Assembly (NCBI RefSeq): GCF_011634775.1
Contig: NZ_JAALXT010000003.1
Coordinates: forward strand, 744,001 to 808,000
DNA: 64,000 nt
Reading direction: 5' to 3'
Source: Thalassoroseus pseudoceratinae
GTDB lineage: Bacteria > Planctomycetota > Planctomycetia > Planctomycetales > Planctomycetaceae
This document shows positions 9,282 to 19,359 of the stretch, piece after piece. Both the position numbers and the translations under genes were made by a program. Positions within the stretch are counted from its first letter, which is position 1, and the number at the start of each line of letters is the position of its first letter. The notes beneath the pieces were generated by a model. It saw only the letters and a program-made list of their open reading frames with translations. It was not told the DNA's origin and did not search any database.

Positions 9282-11627
9282 ATGCGTCGGCTTCGTTCGG
9301 GAAATATAGGATCGCACCTCTTTCGAGTGCTTCAAAATCTGCGGACGCGGCTCGGCAAGACAACCAGTCCGTCGCCGACACAAACAGCGTGCATCGACCT
9401 TGGATTGATGCAACTAGAGCAGCGTCGTGTGTTGGCGGCTCCGATCGCGATTGATGATGTCTACTTCTACGATCCAACCACTTCAATATCGTACTCCGTC
9501 CCGTTTGATAGCGGTGTCCTAGCGAACGACACCGATGCGGACGACGACTCGCTCAGTGCAACGTTGATCGATCCGCCGCTCGATGGCCAGGTGTTCTTGA
9601 ACACTGACGGAAGTTTCGAGTACATCGCCGGCCGCTCTTTCAGCGGATTCGATTCATTTACGTACCAAGCGTTCGATGGCAGCGACTTCAGCAATTTGGC
9701 GTACGTCTCGATTGAAAGCGGGAATGGCAATGGTCCGCCGCCGTCATCGTCAGTCGACGGACCGCCAACATCGTTCTCATTTCAAGTCAATACTCTCGAG
9801 GACACGCCTACCGTCATCGAAGGACTTGCGATCAGTCCCACGACGACTGGCCCGAGTACAGACTATATCGCTCAGGTGTCAGTCGATTCCGCAACGCAGC
9901 CGAATGGGGGGCTGCTGTTCTTTGGTACGTTGGAAGGTCTAACGATTCTTGATGGTGCCAACGACACCGGCTTCATCGAGTTCGCAGGATCGGAAAACGA
10001 TATCAACGCCGCACTCGACACCCTGGTGTTTCTGCCGACACTGGATTTTAGCGGTACAGAGCATATTCGGTTCGATTATCAGTCCCAATCGGCGGCTTTC
10101 CCGGAGAGCGGCTCGATCGTGGTCGATGTCGATGTGGAAGCCGTCGCGGATCGACCAATTCTTCTCGTTCCCGACCCGGTCGTTTACACCGATCCCGGCC
10201 AGCTATTTCCCATTCCGATCGACGCGTTCTCGAACGACATTGATGGGTCCGAAAATGTGTTCGTCACCATGATTGGTGTCCCCGACGAGTTGGAATTGTC
10301 GTTGGGCCTTGAACAAACCGATCAGCCAGGCGTGTTCGAATTCCGCGATGGCGATTGGGAACTCCTCGATGCCGTTCTGCAACCTGGGGGGGCGGAGTCG
10401 TTTACCATTACTTTCACAGCGTTCGCCATTGAAAATGACAACAACGACATTGCGAGCGAATCGATAACCGTGGAATTTGTTCGCATACCATCGGACGCAC
10501 CACCGCCGGATGATGAATTTGTGGATGATGGTTTCTTCGACGATGAGTTCTACGACGATGAATTTATCCTAGATGGGCCCCCGCCGGGCGTCTTCGAGGG
10601 GGATTTCTTTTACGATGATTTTCATCACGGCCTCTATGGGCCGGAATTTGGAAATCTTGAGTTTGATGCTCCAGATGATTATTGGGGCGACCTCGACGAC
10701 CATTTTTGGGACGATCTGTTTCTACCGGAGGATTTGTTCGATTTTGATGACCCTGAGGAAGCAATACTGACGTCCTTCGAAGGTCAAACGGGTTCGACAA
10801 GGTCAACGACGGATATTAGTAGACCGTCTCACTCAGGCCTTGGAGACCACGCGGGGAAAGGAAAATCTGGCAAACTACCGTTACGGTCAGCGGCGAGCGG
10901 TTCGGCTGCGTCAACCCAATCTCTCGGATTGGTTTCGAATTTGCGGCCTCAGGAAATCGGGCGGCGGAATGAGTCTTTGCTGAGACCACCTTCGCATCGT
11001 GGGCAGCATCCCGTTTCCAGTGCGACCTCCGATTCGATTCGTGAAGAAATTTCGGGTTCTCGCAATCACGAATCCGGTCTCTACGCGCGGGCACTGAATG
11101 CCAAAGGGGAGACCATTGAGGATGTGCGACTGCCAGACCAGTTGGCCGACGATTACTCCCGCTTTCTGAAATTCCTCCGCGAACTTCCGAACGGCGATTA
11201 TGTCGTCTATTTCTTGCAGCCTGGTCAAACAATGGATCAAGCCGCCCAGCGGCAGCGACTGCTCGATGTGCGAGTGGTGAACGGGCGATTGAATCCGAAC
11301 GCCGACGAATTCAAACCCGCCGGTGAACTATCTCGGGATGACGTTGGTTCGAAGCAAACCGCCTCTGAGACAGTCGCCCCCATTCAAAGTTCAAAAGCCG
11401 ATTGGGAATCAAATATGGTTCCGGTCGAAAAACTGGATTCGGCGGATGCCGTTTCCGTCGACTCCCCTGTCTCGGGACTCATTGGCGTTGGCTTGGCAAC
11501 CCAACTTGCTTCAGTCGCTCGGCGGTTACGTGTGGAACGCGACCGTCGATACCAAACATGCAACTCTGACCGTTCGTGGCGTGGGCGAAAGTTTCGACGC
11601 AAAGTCAATGCTCGCTCCGCGAACTGA
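9282..11627 (+). CDS. cadherin-like surface protein with highly acidic segment
   Basis: A 781-residue probable surface protein. The first 55 residues are Arg-rich and contain LEQRRVLAA, a version of the 'LExRxLL' N-terminal segment seen in giant planctomycete secreted proteins, here followed at once by the mature-type domain. Residues about 58-145 form a bacterial cadherin/Ig-like domain with GVLANDTDADDDSLSATL and GSFEYIAGRSFSGFDSFTY. A second, more divergent pair of beta domains reaches about residue 400. An extremely acidic Phe/Tyr/Asp-rich segment follows (about 410-500; DDEFVDDGFFDDEFYDDEF). The tail is Ser-rich and ends in a short hydrophobic stretch (GLIGVGLATQLASVA) and a basic terminus. 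I prefer ATG 9282; a TTG at 9240 would add 14 residues. The acidic run could bind cations. Function is otherwise unknown. Confidence 0.82.
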   Translation: MRRLRSGNIGSHLFRVLQNLRTRLGKTTSPSPTQTACIDLGLMQLEQRRVLAAPIAIDDVYFYDPTTSISYSVPFDSGVLANDTDADDDSLSATLIDPPLDGQVFLNTDGSFEYIAGRSFSGFDSFTYQAFDGSDFSNLAYVSIESGNGNGPPPSSSVDGPPTSFSFQVNTLEDTPTVIEGLAISPTTTGPSTDYIAQVSVDSATQPNGGLLFFGTLEGLTILDGANDTGFIEFAGSENDINAALDTLVFLPTLDFSGTEHIRFDYQSQSAAFPESGSIVVDVDVEAVADRPILLVPDPVVYTDPGQLFPIPIDAFSNDIDGSENVFVTMIGVPDELELSLGLEQTDQPGVFEFRDGDWELLDAVLQPGGAESFTITFTAFAIENDNNDIASESITVEFVRIPSDAPPPDDEFVDDGFFDDEFYDDEFILDGPPPGVFEGDFFYDDFHHGLYGPEFGNLEFDAPDDYWGDLDDHFWDDLFLPEDLFDFDDPEEAILTSFEGQTGSTRSTTDISRPSHSGLGDHAGKGKSGKLPLRSAASGSAASTQSLGLVSNLRPQEIGRRNESLLRPPSHRGQHPVSSATSDSIREEISGSRNHESGLYARALNAKGETIEDVRLPDQLADDYSRFLKFLRELPNGDYVVYFLQPGQTMDQAAQRQRLLDVRVVNGRLNPNADEFKPAGELSRDDVGSKQTASETVAPIQSSKADWESNMVPVEKLDSADAVSVDSPVSGLIGVGLATQLASVARRLRVERDRRYQTCNSDRSWRGRKFRRKVNARSAN

Positions 11628-11701
11628 CTGGCACGGTTCGACACCCCGCCGTCTTGTGAATTTCAACGCCTCTCCCTGTTTCTGCTTGTGGAAGTCTGAT
11701 C

Positions 11702-14700
11702 ATGGCTGTGTGCCCCAATTGCCAAAGTTTATCTCAAGACGTGGCGGATCAGTCACTCGATGCAACTTTCTGCGGCGACAGTACGGACGAATCGTGTGTT
11801 CTTTGTGGTGAGCATCTGACGAATTTTCTCGCCGAGATCGAAGAGAGATTCGACGGTGCGGACGTCGCTGAAGATGATGACACTCTCCAGACCTGTGAGA
11901 TTGACTCGGAATCGGAAGAGATTGAAGACTCGGCGGAGATGATCAAGACCGTCAAGAACTTGAGACCGTTCCTCAAGCGGCCATCAGATCCTACGATGAC
12001 GGTTGATAGCCCCTCGGATTTCCTGAGCGACCATGCCGAAGAATTCGCGGTCGGCTCGAATGCCGATAGCGGGGAAACACTCGCAACGTCTCCATCAAAT
12101 CGACAAGGACCGACGCCCAGCACTCATCCGGATTTCCACGCGGATGACAACACGAGTTCGGTCCTTAAAATCGGCAAACGCGTGCTCGAGCCGAGCGAAC
12201 ACGCGGTGAATTCCGACTATGAATTGCTCGACAAACTTGGTGAAGGTGGCATGGGGGTGGTGTATGCCGGTCGCCAGTCATCAATCGACCGAGCGGTCGC
12301 AATCAAAACGCTGAAGAAGAAAGCGGCTGGCCAACAAGAACGCACGAGTTTTGTGTCGGAAGCCGTCGTGACGGGCGATCTCGATCACCCGAACATCGTG
12401 CCGATTTACGATTTGGGAACGGATCAAAACGGCTCCCTGTTCTATTCCATGAAACAGGTGCAAGGAACACCGTGGCTGAAAGTGATCGATGAGAAGTCTG
12501 AGGAGGACAATCTCTCGATCCTGATGCGAGTGGCCGACGCCATTGCGTTTGCCCATTCGCGGGGTGTGGTCCATTGTGATCTGAAACCCGAGAACGTCAT
12601 GCTTGGCAGCTATGGCGAAGTGTTGGTGATGGACTGGGGGCTGGCCCAGTTGATGCCCGATTTCGCCAAACCCGAAGACGTTGCCCGCTCTGCGGCTGGA
12701 GGGGGAACGCCGGCGTATATGGCTCCCGAGATGGCCGGAGGAACTGGTGAAGTTGGCTATCACAGCGACGTGTATTTGCTGGGGGCGATCCTCTTTGAAA
12801 TCGTCGTCGGAAAACCACCACACACTGGCACGAACGTGATGCAGTGTCTGTATGCGGCCGCGGAAAATCTCATTCGAGAAACCGAAGTCACCGGCCCACT
12901 GCTCGACATTGCACTCACAGCGATGGCAACCGATCCACAGGACCGTTACGGTTCTGTGTCGGACTTCCAATCGGCGATTCGGGAATACTTGTCCCACGCG
13001 GAAAGTCGCTACCTTGCGGAGCGGGCCGAACTGGTCCTTGGGCAGGCGGAACAGTCGCAAGACTACCAACTTTTTTCACAAGCGTTGGCCTCTTATCGTG
13101 AGGCATTGTCGTTCTGGGATGAGAACCCGGATGCGAACATTGGTGTTCGTCAAGCGACTTTGTCCTACGCGAATTGTGCGTTCGAGCGTGGCGACTACGA
13201 TCTCGCATTGTCACTGCTCGATGGTGACGAGATGGAATCCACGGAATCTGTCTCGGCATTGCGTCCGACAATTCTGAAGGCCCAAGCCGAACGCGACAGC
13301 CGACAGCACCGTTTGAAACAGACGAAACGCATTCTGGCATGCTTGGCCTTGATCACAGTGTGCGGTGCCGTCTTTGCCGCGATCACAATCAACGATGCTC
13401 GCATGGAAGCTGATCATCAACGGCAGTTGGCCGTCGATGAAGCCGAGGTTGCCGCAAAAGCTCAGAAACAAGCCGAAGCCCAACGCAAAATTGCAATTGC
13501 AGAGCGTGGCAAAGCCGAGACCGCTCGGTCGAATGCCGAAAATGCCCGTGATGTGGCACTCGCGGAACGTGAACGGGCCGAAGCCGCAACAAAACGTGCG
13601 AACAAAGCCACGGAAAGAGCCGTCGCTGCTCAGAAACTCGAGGAAAAAGCGAAACTAGCAGCGTTGGAAGCCAAAGCGCTCGAGGAACAGGCCAAAGAAG
13701 AGGCTCTCACCGCGCGAGCATTGGAAGAAAAAGCCAAGGAACAAGCACTCCGAGCCAAGACGCTGGAGGAGCAAGCCAAACAAGAAGCCATGGCGGCACG
13801 TGCCGCCGAAGCGTATGAGTCGTACGTGGCTCAAATTCAGTTAGCCGCCACCAAGATCGACGAACAAGCTTTTGGAGTGGCACTTTCTCTGCTCGACGCT
13901 TGCCGACCACAGAAAGGAGAGACGGATCAACGCGGGTGGGAATGGGCTCGTCTGATGCACCTCTGTCATCAAAGTCGTCGAACCATTGCAACCAAAGCCC
14001 CGGTCGATGCATTGGCCTATTCGCCAGACGGGAGCCGCTTCGTCGCAGCGACCTGGAATTCGCAGGCTGGTATCTACGATGCTGAAAGCGGGGAGCTATT
14101 GGTGCGACTCCGACATGATGGTCAATACGTCCACGATGTTTGTTACAGCCCAGACGGACGCCTCATCGCTACTGGCAGCAACGACCCCAACGGCCCCGTT
14201 CGCATTTGGGACGCACAAACCGGCCGGCCGATTCGTTCGATCAAAGGCCACACCGATGCCGTGTTAGACGTCGAATTCTCACCAGACGGCGAACGCCTTT
14301 TGAGTAGCTCCTACGACAACACGGCACGGCTTTGGGATTGGAAAACTGGCGAACCACTCCAGCAATATGTCGGTCATTTTTGGTGGGTTTGGTCGGCGTC
14401 ATTTTCCCCGGATGGTTTGCGGATCGTCACCGGGAGCCAAGATGGAACGGCGATCGTCTGGGATGTCGAGACGGCTGAGAAGATCGCCCAATTCAATGAC
14501 CACAAAGGCCCGGTGTTTGTGGCGAAGTATGCACCGGATAGTCAGCATGTTGTCACCGCTGACAATAGTGGGCATGTGCTAATTTGGCATCCGGACGAAT
14601 TGCCTAAGACGTCGTTGAAGCGAATCGCCGAAGGGCGTACAACGGAAAAAGCAAAATACCGAGAACTCGATGGTCATACAGCCGCCGTCCGATGCGTGGA

Positions 14701-16822
14701 GTTTTCGCGGGACGGACGATTCGTGCTGGCTGGTTCCGATGATAACAGTGTGATCCTCTGGAGTGTCAAAGCGGACCGCGTCGTTGACACGTTCCAAGGT
14801 CACGCCGGTTGGGTCCGATCGTGTGCCATGTCGCCCGATGGTCGCTCGATCGTCTCAGGAAGCCAAGACGGCCACATCAAACAATGGGATATCGGCGGTG
14901 GCGACGAAATACGGGTTCTCGGCGGTCATCTACTCGACGATCACACCGAAGCCGTGTTGGCGGGAACATTCAGTCCGGACGGACGTTGGGTTGCAACCGC
15001 CGGCCGTGACAAGTCGGTTCGCATTGCGGACGTCCGCACAGGGACCGTCCATCTAGAATTGGCCGAGGGACACAACTTTCTCACCCAGGATGTCCGATTT
15101 TCCCCAGATGGCCGATGGCTTTTCACCTCAGCGTTCGACAACTCAGTCCATGTATGGGATCTTGCCAAGGGGACGGAGGCGTTGCAATTTCATGGCAGCG
15201 GTCGGGAATCCGCCTTGGCGGTATCCCACGATGGCCGATGGCTGATCACCGGGAGCGACCACAATGCCGCGTTGCTTTGGGATCTGAAAAGCGAAGCAAT
15301 TCGGACGGCGATGGACCACACCAAACAATCCCTCAGCACGCCAACACGCAAGTTGGTCGGGCATCGTTCGCCCGTTCGAGTGGTGGCATTCTCGCACGAC
15401 GATTCAACGATCTACACGGGAGACAGTCGCGGACGGGGGCGACTTTGGGACGCCGCCACTGGGAAGTTACTCTACACGCTCGAAGGACATTCCGCAGCGA
15501 TTACAGATGCAGAGTTTCAGCATGACGACGCCTATGTCGTGACAACGAGTCGAGACAAAACGGCGACCCGCTGGAACGTTCGCACGGGGCGAGAACGACG
15601 CGACGACATCCTGAAACATCCCGCTCCGGTCTTGGCAATGGAACTGTTTGCCGACGGACGACATGCCATCACGTCGTGTGAAGATGGTCAGCTTCGGATC
15701 TGGCAACTTGACCCACCCGAAGTGGTCACGAGTCTGAAAACCGAGAATGCAGTTGTGGAAACATTGCATCTTTCGAACTCGCAGACGCGTGTTATTGGTG
15801 TCCAGTCGGTATCAGGAAATGTTTCGGTGTGGAACCTCACAACGAATTCCTTCGAGAACGGAGGCAAACCGGAATACTCCCTGGACTCCTTCCCGGCTGA
15901 GGCGGGAACATTGCGGACAGCTCGGTTCGCACCGGACGGTCTTTCCCTGGTGACCGTCGCCGGCAACGACGTGAAGTTGTGGAACACGGAAACTCAGCGA
16001 CCGCTGACGTCATTCAATCCTACTGGGACAGTCGCCGCGATCGCGTTTTCACCCGATGGCAAGCGACTGGCGGCCGGAAGTTGGGACGACTCCGTGCGAA
16101 TCTGGGACTTGGAATCCGGTCGGGCCATCAGCAAGTTGGCGGGGATTCACCGAGATGACATCCAGGCTCTTGCGTATTCCCCCGACGGATTGTTGCTGGC
16201 CTCCGCTGACAGTGACGGTTTGGTCGTACTTTGGGATGCGGCGACCGGCGATACGATCCGAGAGTTCCTCGGTCATTCCTCGACGGTTCGGTCGGTTGTG
16301 TTCTCGGCCGACGGACAACAGTTGCTGACAGGTTCAACTGATCGAACCGCCCGCATTTGGGACATAAAAACCGGGAAAGAACAGTGTGTGCTGCGTGGCC
16401 ACCGATGGGCGGTCAACACTGCCCGCTTCGATGCGGCGAATCAGCGGGTTCTAACCGTTAGCGACGACGAAACCGCTCGCGTGTGGCAGTTGACAAAACG
16501 GAATGCGGAAGCCTTCACAGCGGAGTTGCTCCAAACAATCACCGGACACACCGCGGGTCTGACGGGCGGCGTGTTTTCACCCGATGGTCGCCGCCTCGTG
16601 ACCGCCAGTCGCGACAACACAGCCAAAGTTTGGGACGCCCAAAACGGACAAGAACTGCTCACACTGAAAGGCCACACCCGCGGTCTCACAAGTATTTCGT
16701 TCTCGCCCGATGGGGCTCATCTGTTGTCGACTTCGCAAGATGGCACCGCCATTCTCTGGCTGACCGGTCGGGGCTTGGAAGCCGATCGCGAAGTTCAATC
16801 CACGGTCAGTTTGCGACGATAA
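11702..16822 (+). CDS. membrane Ser/Thr protein kinase with coiled coil and WD40 repeats
   Basis: A 1706-residue Hanks-type kinase with sensor or scaffold repeats. An N-terminal Cys-rich ribbon (CPNC near residue 4, CVLCG near 36) is followed by an acidic linker. The kinase domain spans about 171-430: glycine loop LGEGGMGVVYAG, AIKTLKKK with the ATP-binding Lys, catalytic loop VVHCDLKPENV near residue 290, VMDWGLAQL in place of DFG near 309, and MAPEMAGG. A TPR-like region precedes one TM helix at about 542-563 (ILACLALITVCGAVFAAITI). A long Ala/Glu/Lys coiled coil runs to about residue 700. At least twelve WD40 blades (FSPDGRW...D.SVRIWD type) extend to the C-terminus. The catalytic loop reads HCD rather than HRD, a non-RD arrangement. 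Kinase-WD40 fusions are frequent in planctomycetes. The substrates are unknown. The 3' end overlaps the opposing esterase gene by 28 bases. Confidence 0.95.
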   Translation: MAVCPNCQSLSQDVADQSLDATFCGDSTDESCVLCGEHLTNFLAEIEERFDGADVAEDDDTLQTCEIDSESEEIEDSAEMIKTVKNLRPFLKRPSDPTMTVDSPSDFLSDHAEEFAVGSNADSGETLATSPSNRQGPTPSTHPDFHADDNTSSVLKIGKRVLEPSEHAVNSDYELLDKLGEGGMGVVYAGRQSSIDRAVAIKTLKKKAAGQQERTSFVSEAVVTGDLDHPNIVPIYDLGTDQNGSLFYSMKQVQGTPWLKVIDEKSEEDNLSILMRVADAIAFAHSRGVVHCDLKPENVMLGSYGEVLVMDWGLAQLMPDFAKPEDVARSAAGGGTPAYMAPEMAGGTGEVGYHSDVYLLGAILFEIVVGKPPHTGTNVMQCLYAAAENLIRETEVTGPLLDIALTAMATDPQDRYGSVSDFQSAIREYLSHAESRYLAERAELVLGQAEQSQDYQLFSQALASYREALSFWDENPDANIGVRQATLSYANCAFERGDYDLALSLLDGDEMESTESVSALRPTILKAQAERDSRQHRLKQTKRILACLALITVCGAVFAAITINDARMEADHQRQLAVDEAEVAAKAQKQAEAQRKIAIAERGKAETARSNAENARDVALAERERAEAATKRANKATERAVAAQKLEEKAKLAALEAKALEEQAKEEALTARALEEKAKEQALRAKTLEEQAKQEAMAARAAEAYESYVAQIQLAATKIDEQAFGVALSLLDACRPQKGETDQRGWEWARLMHLCHQSRRTIATKAPVDALAYSPDGSRFVAATWNSQAGIYDAESGELLVRLRHDGQYVHDVCYSPDGRLIATGSNDPNGPVRIWDAQTGRPIRSIKGHTDAVLDVEFSPDGERLLSSSYDNTARLWDWKTGEPLQQYVGHFWWVWSASFSPDGLRIVTGSQDGTAIVWDVETAEKIAQFNDHKGPVFVAKYAPDSQHVVTADNSGHVLIWHPDELPKTSLKRIAEGRTTEKAKYRELDGHTAAVRCVEFSRDGRFVLAGSDDNSVILWSVKADRVVDTFQGHAGWVRSCAMSPDGRSIVSGSQDGHIKQWDIGGGDEIRVLGGHLLDDHTEAVLAGTFSPDGRWVATAGRDKSVRIADVRTGTVHLELAEGHNFLTQDVRFSPDGRWLFTSAFDNSVHVWDLAKGTEALQFHGSGRESALAVSHDGRWLITGSDHNAALLWDLKSEAIRTAMDHTKQSLSTPTRKLVGHRSPVRVVAFSHDDSTIYTGDSRGRGRLWDAATGKLLYTLEGHSAAITDAEFQHDDAYVVTTSRDKTATRWNVRTGRERRDDILKHPAPVLAMELFADGRHAITSCEDGQLRIWQLDPPEVVTSLKTENAVVETLHLSNSQTRVIGVQSVSGNVSVWNLTTNSFENGGKPEYSLDSFPAEAGTLRTARFAPDGLSLVTVAGNDVKLWNTETQRPLTSFNPTGTVAAIAFSPDGKRLAAGSWDDSVRIWDLESGRAISKLAGIHRDDIQALAYSPDGLLLASADSDGLVVLWDAATGDTIREFLGHSSTVRSVVFSADGQQLLTGSTDRTARIWDIKTGKEQCVLRGHRWAVNTARFDAANQRVLTVSDDETARVWQLTKRNAEAFTAELLQTITGHTAGLTGGVFSPDGRRLVTASRDNTAKVWDAQNGQELLTLKGHTRGLTSISFSPDGAHLLSTSQDGTAILWLTGRGLEADREVQSTVSLRR

Positions 16823-19359
16823 ATTTGCTTCCCATGGGCGATGTAGAGCGTTGAGTGATCAATCCCGCCGAGTATACACGTTGTGAGCGGTTGGTCTTTG
16901 CGGGGCTTCGGAAGGACACCGCAAGGCCGACCGGTTGGATCGAAGATTTGCACGCCGAGTTGGCTAGTCACATAATAACGGCCCTTACTGTCGACTGCCA
17001 TTCCGTCTCCCCGAGCTACGTTCAATCGGGGGGGCGGTGAATTGAATCGGAATTCGCCCTTGTAATCAATCGGCAGACGAAGCGTCATACTCGGCATCTT
17101 CGCATCCAGAGTGCCATCGGGATTGACGCGGAACATCCATGTATATCGCCCACCATGTTCCGACACAGCGAGTGTTCCGCCATCATTCGACAACGCGATA
17201 CCATTAGGGCGATTGATTCCCTCATCAACCACCGTTTTCTCGCCGGTCTTTGAGTCGATCCGCGTCACGTGTTGAGCCTTGGTCTCGGTGATGAAAATTT
17301 GACCGTCGCTCGTGACCGCCAAATCGTTCGGACGAACTCCGTCCGCAACAACTTTCGTGTCCCCTGTCACCGGGTTAATCGAGATCACTTGCTGCTTTGA
17401 ACCTTGGCACGCATAGAGCAAACCGTTCGGGCCGAACTCCAATCCACTGACTGCAACAGCTGCGATCTTAGTATGATCGCCCGATTTGGCATCGATCTTA
17501 TAAACCATCGGCTCACGCATATCGCAAAAATAGACGTTACCTTTCGAGTCCGCACACAAAGCGTCAGCGAAACCCACTTCGTCCGCAACCAACTCCCACG
17601 ATTCGCCTGGTACAAGCAGATTCAAGAGCGTGAGATCACCACCCAGATCCCCCGAGGTATCGAGAGTCGGCGTGTGTTGCTCGTCACGCCAGAGCCATTT
17701 CATCGCCTCGGGAAATCGCGAGCTACCATAGTCGGCATTATGGGCGTACCCCTCAGCCCAATCGAATCGAATGTCGTATCCCATGTATTGCAACGCCGAC
17801 GCCAACAGACGATTCGACCAAGGCCAACTTCCGAAAGCATTGTCCACATCACCGCTGGTGTCGGCCATGTAAACACGAATTGGTTTCGGTTCGGTCTTGC
17901 GAACCAATGACGGATAGATGTTCCCCCCGCGAAGATTTGTGAAGCTTCCCACACTGGAATACACCTTGCGGAAATAATCGGGCCGTTCCCAGGCCGCCGT
18001 AAATGCACAGATCGCCCCTGAGCTGGAACCGCCAATCGCGTGCATGTTCGGATCATCGGAAATGACGTAATTCTTTTTGACTTCCGGGATGATCTCCTCC
18101 AGCAAGAATCGCACATACCGCTCGCCCAGGCTGTCGTATTCGAAGCTACGATTCGATGGACGCCGATTGCGTTTCTTCTTTGTGTTGTCATCACCGGGGT
18201 TGATGAAAACAGCAATGGTCGGCGGCATTTCGTTTCGAGCGATGAGATTGTCAAAAACGATCGGAATTCGCCAGCGACCATCCAGCTTTCGCATGCGTTC
18301 GCCGTCCTGGAAGATCATCAAAGCCGCCGGGTGATCAGCGTCGTACTGAGCTGGCACATAGATGGCCCATTCTCGAATGGTCTTGGGAAAGATCTTCGAT
18401 TCCCAATCGGGCATCTCGATGATCTTACCTTCCGGGACACCCGCTTGACGGACGGCATCGGGATGGGGTTTCCACGGTGGTTTTGTGGACGTCGGAGGAA
18501 ACTGCGTCGATTCGGAATCGTCCGACCACAACCATCGCAACGCGTTCGGCAATTCCTTTCCACCCCATCGCCCGCTGTGCCCGCCGTCGGTCATCACAAA
18601 CTTGTAGTTGTACCCTGCAAACTGCAACGCGGCTGCCATATCTTGATTCGCCAACGGCCAGTTCCCATGCAAGTTGTTCAAATCATCTTTGCCCTCTTGC
18701 AGGTAAACCTTGATTGGTTTTGGCTCGGCCTTCGTCTTTCGAATCAACCCCGGATACGCCCACCCACCTCGGATATTCGTGAAGCTTCCGATGTGGCTCA
18801 TCACTTTGCCGAATTGCTCGGGTTTCTCCCAAGCCACCGTGAATGCACAGATTCCGCCAGACGAAATACCGCAGACGGCTCGATCAGCCGGATTGTCTGA
18901 GACATTCAAGCCTTCCAACGCCACTGGCAGGAACTCATCAATCAAGAAATTCGCATATCGATCGCCCAGTGAATCGTATTCAAAGGACCGATTGCTACGG
19001 CCTTTCGCTCCGTCTTTCGTCGCCGGGACTTTGCCGGGGTTGACGAAAACCGCAATTGTTATCGGCATCTCACCAGCGTGGATCAGTTCATCAAAAACCG
19101 CTGGAACCCGGAATGCGCCTTTAGGATTCGCGTAATTCAATCCATCCATGAAGACCATAAGGTTTGCCGGCTGATCGGCTCGGTATTGCTTCGGAACGTA
19201 AACCCGATATGACCGTGTTGTGTCCGGATAAATTTGGCTGGTCGAGAACTCGCCATTTCGTAGGTCGCCCCGCGGCACTTGGTCCGCCTTCTCCGCCGCA
19301 AAAGCCAACGGCGTGAACGCATACAGCAAACATCCCAGCAATAACGAGCGCGACTTCAT
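16795..19359 (-). CDS. secreted esterase-esterase-SMP30 triple-domain protein
   Basis: An 854-residue exported protein made of three enzyme-like modules. A signal peptide covers residues 1-22 (MKSRSLLLGCLLYAFTPLAF, then AA). Two tandem alpha/beta-hydrolase domains of the enterochelin-esterase (esterase D) type follow. The first has nucleophile motif CGISSGG and late DGGHSGRWGG; the second has IGGSSSGAICAF and a GYAHNADYG His region. The last 230 residues form an SMP-30/gluconolactonase beta-propeller (GSKQQVISINPVTGDTKVV, INRPNGIALSNDGGTLAVSE). The set suggests hydrolysis of an ester or lactone of a sugar or siderophore-like compound in the periplasm; the true substrate is not visible. I chose the start at 19359 because it opens the signal peptide. 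The frame stays open to 19869, but that extension would run through tRNA-Ser. The 3' end overlaps the convergent kinase gene. Confidence 0.9.
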   Translation of the reverse strand: MKSRSLLLGCLLYAFTPLAFAAEKADQVPRGDLRNGEFSTSQIYPDTTRSYRVYVPKQYRADQPANLMVFMDGLNYANPKGAFRVPAVFDELIHAGEMPITIAVFVNPGKVPATKDGAKGRSNRSFEYDSLGDRYANFLIDEFLPVALEGLNVSDNPADRAVCGISSGGICAFTVAWEKPEQFGKVMSHIGSFTNIRGGWAYPGLIRKTKAEPKPIKVYLQEGKDDLNNLHGNWPLANQDMAAALQFAGYNYKFVMTDGGHSGRWGGKELPNALRWLWSDDSESTQFPPTSTKPPWKPHPDAVRQAGVPEGKIIEMPDWESKIFPKTIREWAIYVPAQYDADHPAALMIFQDGERMRKLDGRWRIPIVFDNLIARNEMPPTIAVFINPGDDNTKKKRNRRPSNRSFEYDSLGERYVRFLLEEIIPEVKKNYVISDDPNMHAIGGSSSGAICAFTAAWERPDYFRKVYSSVGSFTNLRGGNIYPSLVRKTEPKPIRVYMADTSGDVDNAFGSWPWSNRLLASALQYMGYDIRFDWAEGYAHNADYGSSRFPEAMKWLWRDEQHTPTLDTSGDLGGDLTLLNLLVPGESWELVADEVGFADALCADSKGNVYFCDMREPMVYKIDAKSGDHTKIAAVAVSGLEFGPNGLLYACQGSKQQVISINPVTGDTKVVADGVRPNDLAVTSDGQIFITETKAQHVTRIDSKTGEKTVVDEGINRPNGIALSNDGGTLAVSEHGGRYTWMFRVNPDGTLDAKMPSMTLRLPIDYKGEFRFNSPPPRLNVARGDGMAVDSKGRYYVTSQLGVQIFDPTGRPCGVLPKPRKDQPLTTCILGGIDHSTLYIAHGKQIYRRKLTVD

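Noticed and set aside
10816-11240. Antisense frames inside the acidic surface protein gene
   Set aside because: They overlap a continuous sense frame with clear domains and have Arg/Pro-rich shadow composition.
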